From NCBI RefSeq assembly GCF_002775205.1, contig NC_036456.1, positions 8,397,463 through 8,461,462 on the forward strand: a stretch of DNA of 64,000 nucleotides. The letters run 5' to 3'. The position numbers were made by a program, and so were the translations under genes. The notes beneath the pieces were generated by a model, which saw only the letters and a list, made by a program, of their open reading frames with translations, had not been told where the DNA came from and made no database searches. The first letter of the stretch is position 1; each line of letters begins with the position of its first letter. This DNA is from Xiphophorus maculatus. Lineage: Eukaryota; Chordata; Actinopteri; Cyprinodontiformes; Poeciliidae. Positions 9,750-22,156 of the stretch are shown piece by piece.

Positions 9750-12700
9750 TCATGCTGAGCTGAAATTATCTGGTCTCACATTAACGTAAACAGAACCTTC
9801 TTCTGGATCAGGAGGTCTCTCTGGTAAAAGTGAAACATGGATACATAGAAAACATACATTAGTGTTTCTCCTCATATTTTTAAATAGTTTAATATCACTC
9901 TCTGAGTATTTGACAGCTGAGGATTGATCTGATTCACATGTAATCAGTCACCTTTAATAACTTGGTTGTTTTATTACATATATGTTACCTTTTCCAGTGG
10001 CTCCACGGTTATGGATTGTCTCATACACAGACGTGGTGCCTACAGTAAATATAAAAAATGTCAAAGAAAAGCTTGTATCTGAATGCAATTATGTAAAATA
10101 ATAAGATCTATTTTGTAGATGCTTAGATACTATGTTTATAATTTCTTTCCTGATGGAGATAATTGTGAGTTTGTTAAAACTTTGAATTGTTTTTATTAAT
10201 CAAACTCATGGTAATAATATTATTATATGTTGTCATACTGAGCAGCAGAACCATAATATCTGTAGATTAATTCTGACATAAAAATTAAGATCAGCAAACA
10301 AAATATTCAGGTGTTTCACTTTGTTGTTTTGTGTTTGTCAGAAGGAATGACTCTTAAAGTAGACACTTTGATATTTTTATACATTTTATAAAACTGTTTT
10401 ACTATGAAGAAAAAAGTTACAACAAAGTGATGTTATGTCCAAATTAATACTGATGTTTATTCTGTGACTAACCATGCAGCAGAAAGCTGTAATCACTTTC
10501 AGTCTGGTTCACTCCATGATTAGTGGTCGGCCTCTGGCTGCTGCTTTCAGACTGAAATGACCTAAAAATATTAAAGTGGATAAAATTTAACTATGAAACA
10601 AAGATCAAGAGTTTATGACTAAGATGAAAGAACAGATATTTCATTCTGACCTGATGCAGCTCAAATCTGGAGAAGATAAAAAAAAGCCATTTAGATCATC
10701 AACAACAGAATTAAAATGATGAACCGAATTTCAAAAGTCATATTTTAATACATGTGATTCAATAACACATTATTTCAGGTTAGAAGCAATAAAATGAGAA
10801 GAAAATGTTCTGACCTTTGGACCGTCTGCAGCGCCACAACAAGAGCAGGAGGACAATGAGAACGATTCCACTAACTGGTCCAACGATCAACATCACAGGA
10901 AATGAAGAGATGACAGGACTGGATACAGTTACTGGAAAAACAATAAATCATAAAACATTTATCTTAGTCCTCATTTTATTCAACAGCAACAGAAACATTT
11001 TATTAATGTCTTTTTTAAAATTACAAACTGCAGCTTTAACTTGATATTGTTAAATTGTGATTCTATGTATTGAAATAATAAAAAACATCTGTTCAGCTCA
11101 GAGGACAGATCTATCCCACCTGGTGGGTTTCATAGGGTGCAGGTCATTTATCTGACTTTTATTTGTATGATGCACAATATTGTAACTACTATTTTATTGT
11201 GTTTATATGTCTATAATTATAAGACATTCCTCTGGTAATTATCTTTCATTAGAGCCTCAGTGATGACTGTATGTTGAATCACTGAGGAGTTTCAGTCATT
11301 TGAAGTTTGTATATCAGACGTTGTCCAGTTGTTGTCCAGATGTGATATTTCTCAAATGAAACTTCACATTAAATATCTGGAGAACATAGAAAAACACCCA
11401 CACACATGAACATGTCCAAAAAAGATTTTTTTCTTTTTGCACAATTTTGATAAATTTTTAAATCCACAAACAGAATACTTAATTCTACATTTTCATTTTA
11501 TTGTCCAGTCCAAACATTCAACACTCAATGTTACATAGAAATAGACATGAAAAGTCTTGGCAGAGCAAAAAGTTTCTTATTTGTTTGTGTCACAAACTTA
11601 ATATCTGCATATTAATTACAGTTGAAGGATTTTTGACTGCAAAAATAAAAGTATATATAAATATTTTCACATCTTAATATAGAGACCAAGCTTTTGCATT
11701 TACTCCAAATGGTTCAAGAACAGCAGCAGCTTTAATTTGGTTAAACCTTTTCAGGCGTTTTTGATCATTTTGATGTGGCTGTTACAAACTGTGGTTATTG
11801 AGTGGTGAGGACGACGCGGTGGACCCAGGTTGTAGAGCAAATGATGATGGTTTTAATGAAGAAATCACAAAATACAAAGTCCAGGCAGCACAGGTGAGCA
11901 ATAAGGCAAAGAGCTCAAACACTGGACTCGAACGAGGGAAAGGTAGACGACACATGACTTTAGACTTTAGACTAGGACCAGACAGGGAAACACAGATGGG
12001 ATTAAATACACAGGGAAGGTAATCAGGGAACAATAGAGACAGCTGGGAGCAATCATGGCCAGAGAGACGGGAACTAAATTAACACACAGAGAATAAAACC
12101 ACATCCTCACAGTGGCCAGTTAGAAAATGTTTTACTTTAATTTTGCTGAAAAAAAGTTATCTACTGTTACTTTGAGGAAGTAGTGATGTAACTGTATCAG
12201 AGATCATAATATAAGAAACTAATATGAGCTTGAGTGAATATTGATGTTATTAAAGGAATCCTGCTGCATTTAGTTTTGCTGATCTATCCTCACAGTTCAG
12301 ACCAGGTCAAACAAACTTGGATCACAACAATGAGCTGCTTAATCTAAACAAAAAGACATTTAAAGAAAATAAATCTGACTAAAATAGTTCAACACTCAAC
12401 TTGTTAACTCCTAGAACTTTTCTGTTTTATTCTTTAGATAAAGAACAACTTTGGGAACAATGTGCACATAGCAGCACAAATTATAACAGTTGTGGTTTTA
12501 TTATTGTAACTTGCTAAAGGAAGTGAACAATAAAAATCAGCTCCTTTTTTTCTACAGATAAAAATTCATAACTCAGATTAGAACTAGTCAGATTTATTCT
12601 AGTCTGTCCAAGGAAGAAACTTAATTTATTCCAACATATCAGGAAAACATTTTTCTACAATCTGTTCAGAAAAACAAAACAATAAAATCACCTGTTATGG

Positions 12701-15700
12701 TTTCACTCCACTGTGTTGAAGAATACCAGTCATCTCTGCTTCTACACTGACACATGTAGTTTCCACTGCTGGACTCAGAGACATTGAAAGTCCAGTCTTT
12801 ACTGTCTGTCCAGTGTATTATTGACCCAGATCTCCTCCAGTCACACGTCCACTCAGTGGTTTCTCCTCCCTGGACCTCACATGTCAGAGTGATCGACTCA
12901 CCACTGAAGATATGAGGCCAGTTTGGTTGTCGAGTCACAAAAACCTTGTTGGAAACTGTTTACATCAGATAAGAAGAAAAACATTAAATCACATGAGAAA
13001 TATTAATTTCATGTATTTAGTTTCAAACAGTCTTAAAGAAAAAACTTACACATTATTTCAATGATGTTCTCATGGCTTGAATGACTGTAGAATGAGGGAT
13101 TTCCTCTCTTTCCATCACACTTATAGATTCCTCCTTGTGTCACAGTGATTTCTCTGTTTTCTTCATTATTTCTGCCGATTTCAACAAAAGAAGAATCTGA
13201 GGTCCGTCTGAACCATCTGTACTTCCATCCAGCAGAGGGCTCCACTGAGCAGCTCAGTGTCACACTGCCCCCTACTGGTATGGTTGTTGAACCTGCTGTC
13301 AGTTTGGCTCCAGGTTTATCTGCAGTTAACATGAATTAAAATTGGTTAATTTTTCAATAATTTAAAAAAACCATACAAGACTTGTACAAGTAGAACAAGC
13401 TACAGACTCGTTAACTGAAATAAATGATTAGATCGGGAAATTACTGAAAATATGTCAATAATGTAGAACTTCATTAATATGAATTATTCTGGTAGTTATT
13501 CATCGTTTCAGCCATACAGATTAACAACCAGCCTCTGATTATTGTGAGACTTTACAAAAGTAAACCTGATATAGAAACTTTTTCTAATAGAAAGTTTGAA
13601 TCAGTGTGTGTGTGTTTGTATGTGTGTGTGGGAGTTAAGCATTAATACTGACAACTCAACTAAGGACTAAATCAGCCACATTTTCATTTACAAGTGTCAA
13701 CTTACTTGATACAGAGAGTCTGATGGTTTCACTCCACTGTGTTGAAGAATACCAGTCATCTCTGCTTCTACACTGACACATGTAGTTTCCACTGCTGGAC
13801 TCAGAGACATTGAAAGTCCAGTCTTTACTGTCTGTCTTGTGTATTATTGACCCAGATTTCTTCCATTCACACGTCCACTCAGTGGTTTCTCCTCCCTGGA
13901 CCTCACATGTCAGAGTGATCGACTCACCACTGAACATCTGAGGCCAGATTGGTCGTCGAGTCACAAAAACCTTGTTGGAAACTGTTTACATCAGATATGG
14001 GCAGAAAAATTAAATCACATGAGAAATATTAATTTCATAGTTTTAGTTTCTAACAGTCTTTAAAAAAAACTTACACATTATTTCAATGATGTTCTCAAGG
14101 CTTGAATGACTGTAGAATGAGGGATTTCCTCTCTTTCCATCACACTTATAGATTCCTCTTTGTGTCACAGTGATTTCTCTGTTTTCTTCATTATTTCTGC
14201 TGAATTCAACAAAAGAAGTGTCTGAGGTCCGTCTGAACCATCTGTACTTCCATCCAGCAGAGGGCTTCACTGAGCAGCTCAGTGTCACACTGCCCCCTAC
14301 TGGTATGGTTGATGAACCTGCTGCCAGTTTGGCTCTGGGTTTATCTGATGTAATAAAAACAAATATTATTCGATTTTATATAAAACACTGCAATTAAAAG
14401 CTTATTGTAAAGAGTGATGGTTCTTTCAGAAAAGTAAATATGTGAAAAATCTGTAAATGCATTTTATTGTCATCTTTCCTTATAGATACTTTTTAGAAAG
14501 TAAAATAGAAAAAGAATTTATTTGAAATTGTTTCATTAAATAACATAAAAGAGTTTATTCTCTTTTATGAAAAGATAATGCGGTTAACTCTACAAATAAT
14601 AAAATCTATATATTCACATTAAGGTAAATAATATTTAGTTTGTTTTGTTGCTCTTTTTTTAACTTGTGGCTCACTTGACTTTATAAAAATTAAACCCAGT
14701 AATTATGTATGTGTCATATTTCAGACAATATTTTATCAACAAAAAAATCTGCTTGAAATAATGAAATAAAATAAAGTTAGAAAATGCATGTTTTTATAGG
14801 GCTGATATAAAACTTTGTAATTCTTTAAAATATTCAGGTCTTACCTGAGACAGTAACAGGGACAGTTTTACTGCAATTTTCGTCAGGTGAAACCCTCCAT
14901 TGACGACAGCACTGAAATTCACCACTATCACCAGTATACAGAGGACCAACTCTGAAACGTTTATCTGACTGAAAGCGATCAAATTCTTGACCATTCCTTA
15001 TTAACCGGTATTGACAGTCAGTGTCTCTTCCTTCATTCATGTCACAGATAAATGTAACAAACTCTCCAACATAAAAAGTCGACCAGTTGGGTTCAACAGT
15101 CAGAACAGGATCTATAACAGAACCAACATTCAGCAAGTTTGTCTTTTGATTTATAACAAAAACACATTAAGCTAAAAATTAAAGAAAAATACAGAATATT
15201 ATCTGATATAAAATATAAACTGAATTCTGTTCCTGAGAGGATAAATTATTAAAATACAGATTAAAAGTTGAATTTACCGAGAGTTTGTCCACAGCAGAGC
15301 AGTGTGTTCAGCACTGGAATAAAGGTTGAAAGTTCATCAGCATAAATTATAAATTAATTAAATTAAATCAAAAATATTTGCCAAATCCTCACACTGAGCT
15401 TTGACTCTGTTTACTTGTTAAATAAATGCAACTATTATAAATATATTGAGTTTTTATTTGTTCTGATAAGAATAAGATCAAATGTTTTAGTTTATTGTTG
15501 TTTTTCTGATGAGTTAAAACTTCATTTTATAAACTTCACATCCTGACTGAAGACAGAACATCTGCAGACGTTCTGCACGGCTACGGAAACTTCACACTCA
15601 TCTCTACTGGTAAAAAACTGATAAAAGTTTTTAATGAATAATTTAAGTTTCTTGTATCAGATCATGTTTCATTTTTCATCTTTGTTCTATAATATTTTCA

Positions 15701-16017
15701 TTTCTCCCACATTAGTTGTATGGGATATAAAGTTCTGTGCTAAAGTCAGATTTTACAATAAACAGCTTTTCAAAATGTTTGCACAGAAATGTTTGTGTTA
15801 GTAATTTGTCACTGAAATAACCTGTTTGAAGTTGCAGCAAACACATCAAGAACAAATGGTTATACTAAGTAAAGCTACACAAATACAATGGAAGATAAAG
15901 TAGATATTACAGCAGACAAGATGTCAAAGACGATGTTCTTCTAATCTGCATCATTCATACAGATAAAGTGATCTACTTACAGAGTGAGACCAGAACCCTG
16001 GGTGAGGTGTTCCCCAT
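9750..16017 (-). CDS. R1: five-Ig-domain inhibitory receptor, FcRL/LITR-like
   Basis: Predicted type I membrane receptor of about 587 residues. Twelve exons close in frame: 16017-15981 and 15313-15278 (signal peptide, MGNTSPRVLVSL then LLNTLLCCGQTL), 15111-14845 (D1), 14344-14075 (B), 13981-13706 (A), 13319-13050 (B), 12955-12692 (A), 10931-10815 (TM), 10666-10651, 10561-10473, 10039-9989 and 9820-9750. Ig exons are phase 1-1. D1 has extra cysteines (DTDCQYR, EFQCCRQW, DENCSK). B domains carry VTLSCSVEPSAGWKYRWF and GIYKCDG. A domains carry LTCEVQGG, EWTC and YMCQC, suggesting two disulphides. The TM segment (VMLIVGPVSGIVLIVLLLLL) ends in WRCRRSK with no charge inside. The tail has SDYSFL, SVYETI and SVYVNV, all ITIM-type, and YVNV also fits a Grb2-SH2 site. 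Binding of SHP-type phosphatases is inferred from the family. The ATG opens the leader. A possible 5' UTR acceptor precedes it at 16117. Relation to mammalian FCRL is by domain pattern only. Confidence 0.88.
11780..12111 (-). mobile_element. fossil solo LTR in R1 intron
   Basis: A 332-bp element bounded by tg...ca termini (tgttacaaac / atcctcaca) and flanked on both sides by the 5-bp duplication gtggc (11775-11779, 12112-12116). It has no internal genes, so it is a solo LTR. The same insertion with the same duplication is present at 17867-18217 and 31779-32132. It is therefore older than the duplication of this unit. It lies between the last Ig exon and the TM exon of R1. Confidence 0.75.
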
Positions 16018-17580
16018 CCTGACCTCAACCTGGAACCATGTGTTGCTCTGCTTTGGTCCAATAATCTTCCTTTCATAACATGCTGCCTCTGCAACGTCTC
16101 TAGAGAAATGGAGCCGTCTGAAACAGGATCAACGTTTTATCTGAGAATGACGGGACAACGTTTATTTTGAACACTGACATCACTGCACTGAGTTTCTGCT
16201 GTGATGTTTCCGCTCCAATGATGACAAGTTGTGGTAAAAGAAGCACAGGACTTTTTTTTCTTTTTTTTTTACAAAAGAGTTAATAAAAAATAAAATCAAT
16301 AGATAAGCTTCTTCTGCTTTTTTAAAACCATAAAATAAAATTCACTTTGAATTAACTGTAAACAGCATTATTGTAACACATGAATAGTTTAAATGTTTAA
16401 TCCACTACTTGGTTTGTGTTGCGTGCGAACTCTCTGGCAAACAAACCATAAAATCCCCTTTTCATCTAAAAACAAGTGATGGTGAGAATGATCTCACCTA
16501 TCACAGATATATAAGGTCTTAGGTGTGAATAAACAGACATGAGATCAGACAGTGTGAAATAGTTTGGAGTTTAAATAGATTTAAGAAGAAACTCTAAAAA
16601 TGTACAGAGAGTGAAAAAAAGTTTCTGTGTTTCATTTAGCAGCGTCTGTTTGTGAGACAGGAAGAAGGATGGAAAATCTTATTTTCAGCAGAATAATCCT
16701 CTAACAATGATATCAGTCAAACCTACACCATACACTGACCTTTAACCTGATCCTAACTTTAGCCTCATCTACAATATGTCATATATTAATTTCTTAGCTC
16801 AGCGTAAAGAAGCCGTTAGCAGCTCTGCTAACCCAGCATGGGTTTTGGCTGTGAGGTCATGGAAAAGCATTTGGTTTTCTGATGTTACTTAATTTTCAGT
16901 TTTCTATACTAAATATTTCACTTTAGTCCAGATCTTCCACCAAGAGACGAGGAAACATTACAGAGTGTCCTGCAGAAACTCTATAAATACAATTGCAAAT
17001 GTGCTGAGCTTCATCTTCAGTGACATCCTGCTCAAGAAGTGTTGACCAAAGAAGCAGAAGTTCTCTTTAATGGTGTGGCGACTCAGCACTGCCCTCTTGT
17101 GGCAGGCTTTTGAATCCAGACTGCAGGCCATTGTTTCAGAGTTTAGGTCTGGCACTTCTTTCCTGGTGTTTTAATCTAAATTGTTCATTCAACTGAATCT
17201 AAAAATTGTCCCATTTATTTTAGTTTCAGAAGAAATAATGTGTGTTTCAAGACTCTCTGAATTGTTGTTTGTGCTAAGCTAACATGGTTGTTGCAGCTGC
17301 AGGCAGCAGCTGTGTTTTCAGTGAGGATGAGGATGTTGAGCTTGATGATGGATGTGTGAGATGTTCTGCTGCCGTTTCCACCACAGCCAATCAGACTGGA
17401 TGGATCAGGTTCATGTGAAGCAGCAGAATCCTGCAGACACACAAGTTTTCTTCCTGCGTCACATTATTGAAATGACGGCCAGTTTCTGAACCGATAACTT
17501 AGTAAACTATGACTTAATGTCTCCATCTGCTGGCCACTAGCTGTAAACACAAGTCACGAACAGAACACAGCGTGTATTTT
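16018..17580. repeat. duplicated upstream flank of R1 (with A/B block joint)
   Basis: The 1.5 kb upstream of the R1 ATG is almost identical to the flanks of R2 (25804-29240, minus an inserted hAT) and R3 (37702-39940). It presumably holds the promoter, but I could not fix a start site. A TATATA stretch lies near 16506-16513. Between 17400 and 17460 it switches from block A wording to block B wording, whereas in the R2 and R3 flanks those blocks lie about 650 bp apart. Confidence 0.8.
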
Positions 17581-17639
17581 TGGGAATTAATCATTTAAAC
17601 AAATAATGTTTTTTGTAGAACAGGGTATTTATGTACTCA

Positions 17640-18260
17640 TGTATGTGTAAAGCAAGAAGTTTCTAATTTGTTTGTGTCACAAACTTAATAGCTGCATATT
17701 AATTATAGTTGAAGGATTTTTGACTGCAAAAATTTAAATATATATAAATATTTTGACATCTTAATACAGAGACCAAGCTTTTGCATTTACTCCAAATGGT
17801 TCAAGAACAGCAGCTGCTTTAATTTGGTTAAACCTTTTCAGGCGTTTTTGATCATTTTGATGTGGCTGTTACAAACTGTGGTTATTGAGTGGTGAGGACG
17901 ACGTGGTGGACCCAGGTTGTAGAGCAAATGATGATGGTTTTAATGAAGAAATCACAAAATACAAAGTCCAGGCAGCACAGGTGAGCAATAAGGCAAAGAG
18001 CTCAAACACTGGTAGCAACTGGAATACAAACTGGACTCGAACGAGGGAAAGGTAGACGACACATGACTTTAGACTTTAGACTAGGACCCGACAGGGAAAC
18101 ACAGATGGGATTAAATACACAGGGAAGGTAATCAGGGAACAATAGAGACAGCTGGTAGCAATCATGGCCAGAGAGACGGGAACTAAATTAATACAGATAA
18201 AAAACCACATCCTCACAGTGGCCAGTTAGAACATGTTTTTCTTTAATTTTGCTGAAAAAC
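17640..18260. repeat. orphan copy of the R1/R3 TM-proximal intron
   Basis: This stretch matches the intron of R1 at about 11560-12135 and of R3 at about 31564-32150. It includes the solo LTR (17867-18217) with its gtggc duplications (17862-17866, 18218-18222). Neither Ig exons nor TM exon accompany it. It appears to be left over from a receptor unit that was deleted between R1 and R2. Confidence 0.8.
17867..18217 (-). mobile_element. fossil solo LTR, orphan-intron copy
   Basis: Same insertion as at 11780-12111, with identical tg...ca ends and gtggc flanks. It keeps an 18-bp phrase (around gagcaactggaatacaaa, with a few differences) that is missing from the R1 copy but present in the R3 copy. 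In that respect it is closer to R3. Confidence 0.75.
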
Positions 18261-18534
18261 GTTATCTACTGTTATTTGAGAAACATCCCTGAGTTTGACT
18301 AATAGTTCTTCAAATCACTTTCTCATTCTTATGTTCTTCACATTTTGTTAAATTGCAGTTTGTTGTGAAAATACAGCACAGGTAACATTAAGAAATAAAT
18401 TCTTCAAGCTAAAAAGACAACTAGAATAGCAGCATAAGGGAAATTGTTGATGTTAATAATGGAGGAGAAGATTTCCGTGGACTGAAATCCAACATCCAGT
18501 TTCTCCCATTTATTTTTCCCATCAAAACAAAAAA

Positions 18535-18640
18535 AGTGATCTACTTACACAACAAGTCCAGTTTTGAAATTCAGACCAAACAGTGTTGTTCTGCTTTATC
18601 CTTAGTTTTCAGAAGAGGCAAGTTGTAACGTCTGTAGAGA
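18535..18640 (-). pseudogene. relic of a receptor first exon
   Basis: Read on the minus strand, this stretch resembles the R1/R2/R3 first exon region: 'tgttgttctgctttatcc' against 'tgttgctctgctttggtcc', the cgtctgtagaga phrase, and a donor followed by 'gtaagtagatcac'. The ATG of the functional copies is not present at the matching place (gaattt instead), so it cannot start the same leader. It is much more diverged than R1-R3 are among themselves. Together with the orphan intron at 17640-18260 it marks the ghost of another receptor gene. An alternative untranslated first exon of R1 is less likely but possible. Confidence 0.55.
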
Positions 18641-18699
18641 CAAAGAACAGAGGGAGTCAGGATATATGTTTCATAACAATATGAAATTTTGTCTTATTT

Positions 18700-20480
18700 G
18701 ATTTTAAACTCCCACCTCAAGCCACAGCTGCTTCCTGTCCAGTGATGTGAAGGCGTGGTTAAAGAAAGATGGAGCGCTTGGTTTCAGTTCCCAAGTTTTA
18801 TGTATTAGACATTAACAATCATTAATAAATATAAATTGAGTTATCAACTATTTAAACTAACAACAGACAGCGGGCCACACAGTCATTTCTTTAAGAAGAA
18901 GATGAGACAAAAACAAAGCAGATCTCATGTTTTATCAGGATGTTGACAGCTGTCAGTCAGACAGATAGAAAACTGGTTTACAGAGGAACTTAGGATTGAA
19001 TTAATCACAGCTTGTTTGGTAAACAAGCTACTGATGAATAACTGTGTCTGGTTTTTCCCAAACATGGTGCTTTGTACTACGATAAAACATTTGTGCTATG
19101 AGCTCATCTAACCAAAGGACTCTATACCAGAAGCTACACAGTTCACCTTGACTCAAGCTAAGTTGTGCTACCAGAGAGAAGCTACTTTTTGATTGACAGC
19201 CAATAAAGAACGTAATAATTCATGAATATTGTGTGATAGGGAGGTCTAAGGATTAAAATGCATGTAGTTATTTTGCAGGACAAAAACTGGGATTAAATGG
19301 GTTAAAGTGGATGAATATGTGGAGAAAAACAAAAGATGATCCATTGACTGTCCTTCTTATGTTTTAATCCAGTAACCTCGACATCAGCTGGAGGAGCAGA
19401 GATTTTACACCAATTAGGTAGGAACCCCACAAAGATGCATATCTATTCAAAAACAGTAGAAACATCTGTTTCTCTGTGGCGCCAGTGTATAAATTATTCT
19501 CATTTTCTGTGTCAGGATATGTTTTTGTGTCTCATCTATTCAATAGTAAATATGTGAAACACCCAAGTTGAAATTATCTGACTCTTATTATTTGTGAATT
19601 TGTTGTTTTGTTTTTGTACCACAGTGTGGGAAAGTTAATGATGTTTAAAATAAACGTACAGAAGAAAATAAAATCTAACTGTATTTGGGTAATAAATTGA
19701 ATCTGGATTATTTTGCATTTCAATATGAAGTTTATTGTAAAAAGAGCTTTGATTACATGTAAAAAAAAAAAAGATATCCTGACTTCTGACTGCACAATCA
19801 GCTGCAAAGTAGAAGTTGAGAAGCAATGAATGTAACTGTAATCGTTGTCATATTTAGTTTTTAGTGGGCAGACGACTCACTTTAATTTGACAACCACATA
19901 GTATATTTGATACATAACAGGTTATTTTCAATGAATATGTGTTTAAAAAGCTACAATAAATGAAATACAAAGACAAATCAACAGCATTACTTGTGTCAAA
20001 AAGGCAAAAGTGATATTGTAAAAAAAAAAAACAGATGAGAATTTTATACTTACAAGTTAACAATTGAAAAGTGTAAGAGAATATTTAATTTAGTAAAGAC
20101 TATTTTGCTCATCTCAAAATGTAATTTATTATGCAAGGTACCATCACTCATGTAAAATGGAACCTGATTATATAAAAGTTAGTTTAGGAAGCTAAAGCAA
20201 AAAGAAGAAATAAAACTGATGCAGAATATAAAACAGCAAAGGACCAAATTCAAAATATTAGCATCACCCTGGATCTCCAGATCAATTATATTAAAAATAT
20301 GTACATTACTGCCTGTCTGGATTTTACAAAGCATTTCTGTTCACACTACTGAGTGGGTCTGATTTTTCTTTTACCTACTTCAGTTTCAGACAATATTTCT
20401 TTGTTCAGCCAGTACAGGGTTTATGAAGACTTGTAACCAGAACACATAAGAATGTAATGAGCTTAATCCATATCATAAAT
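18700..20480. other. intergenic, nothing recognised
   Basis: AT-rich DNA between the first-exon relic and the stop codon of R2. It probably includes the R2 3' UTR at its right end. No exon pattern, terminal repeats or RNA gene was found. Open frames around 19574-20063 are low-complexity, phenylalanine-rich readings of AT-rich DNA. Confidence 0.55.
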
Positions 20481-20508
20481 CCTATAATAAATCAAAACAT
20501 CCTGCAGC

Positions 20509-22106
20509 CTACATGGCAGAGTCGACGTGCAGAGCTGCTCCTGACCTGATGCCAGAATAAACCGTTTTATCTGTGGCTGCAGGACTTCCTGTAAACGAGA
20601 CGATGATGATGCACATTAGTTATGATAATAAACAACAACAACAACAATAACGCTACAACAACATGTCTTTACCTTTTTTCTTTCTATTGGCTCTAGCCTG
20701 GTGGTTGATCTCAGCATATGTTGGAGTGACTTCTACAACAGAAAACATTGAAATCATCAATCAGACAAACTAAAAATCTTCAGCTCTGTGTCTGATCTAT
20801 CGTTTTCTACTGGTGATGATATGCAGATGCTAATCATGACATAGCATGATTTTAAATCCATGTTGACCTGAGGACATTTTTCAGAACCAAGCCTGACAGC
20901 TTCCTGTTCTTACTGTCAAAGAAACAGCGCCATCCTCTGGTTCTAAAGGCCTTTATGGTGAGATTATCTCATGATAAACAAAATAAAAATTAAAAACCTA
21001 AAACCAGTGTCAGCTATTTGCTTACGTTGTACATTGTTTGTGTTTGGAAATAACTATTTAACTCAAAGTATTTCAGTTCATTCTGAGTTTATCTGCAGCT
21101 GAAACACATCTGGATTATTTATCAGTCGCTGATCCTCGTTAAATAACACAGTTGTTGCACTTTTAGCTGAATATAAAGTGAGAATCTAAAACAAAGAAAC
21201 CAATTATAAAACCCCTATTTACATAAGCTAGAAGAAACAAAAGCAATTTACCAGACAATTAATTTATTTGGGTATTGTCTTTCTTTATCATTTATTTGCT
21301 TATTTTTTATCTTTAATATTTTTCACTTCATGTAAAAATGAAACAAGATTCAATAGCGACATATAGGTTTAAGATCATAGAAATAATGTAAAAGAAATAA
21401 AAGTCTAAGAAAAATGTGAACACAATATAAGCAATAATTTTTATTAACTAAAACTTGTGGAGGTTCTAACCCTGAAGAGGAGAGCTGTATTCATGACCGC
21501 CAGCCTGGTTGACTCCATCATTTCTGCTGCTCTCTGAGGCCTTACATCTACAACATGAACAAGAAAAAATAGTCACTGAATTTAATACATTAATCAGCAA
21601 AAAAAATCTGCTATTAATTCAAATAAATTAAAATGTGAGGAACTGACCTGGAGCAGAATAAACCTGTGAAAAAGAGATTTGCAGCTACATTAACTGGAAA
21701 ATCGTTCTTATTTCTTTGTGTTATAAAATCATAGCAAATTTGTCACCAAGTAAAAACAAGCAAACAAAAAAAGGTCTCACCCTTGGACCGTCTGCAGAAA
21801 CACAACAAGACGAGGAGAATAATGAGAATAAATCCAACAACTGGTCCAGAGATCAGCAGCACAAGATGTGAAGAACTGGACACAGTTACTGGAAATAAGA
21901 AACATTAAGTGGAAACAAATTTTATTCACCTGAAAAAATGTTATTTCCATATTTAAACACATAAATCATGAAACATTTTATCTGTTCATGAACAAATGAC
22001 CTTGTTATTCCTTTACTCTCTCAGACTTATTTGATTCATTCATTGTTTGGTCAGACATAGTTTGAAAACTTTGTTGTCATTCATGACAAAAGGCAGAAAT
22101 TCTGTG

Positions 22107-22156
<50 letters not shown>

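Noticed and set aside
13145-13339. Plus-strand frames (MISLFSSLF type) recurring across the array
   Set aside because: They are antisense shadows of the B-domain exons; they recur because the exons recur. No splice or domain logic supports them.
16490-16515. TATATA box as the R1 promoter
   Set aside because: It lies about 490 bp from the ATG and within 10 bases of a donor-like GTGAGA. Without a transcript start I could not support it as a promoter feature.
21471-21547. HEYSSPL in the R2 tail as an ITIM
   Set aside because: The +3 residue is proline, so it does not fit the Yxx(I/V/L) core; only the later R2 tyrosines do.
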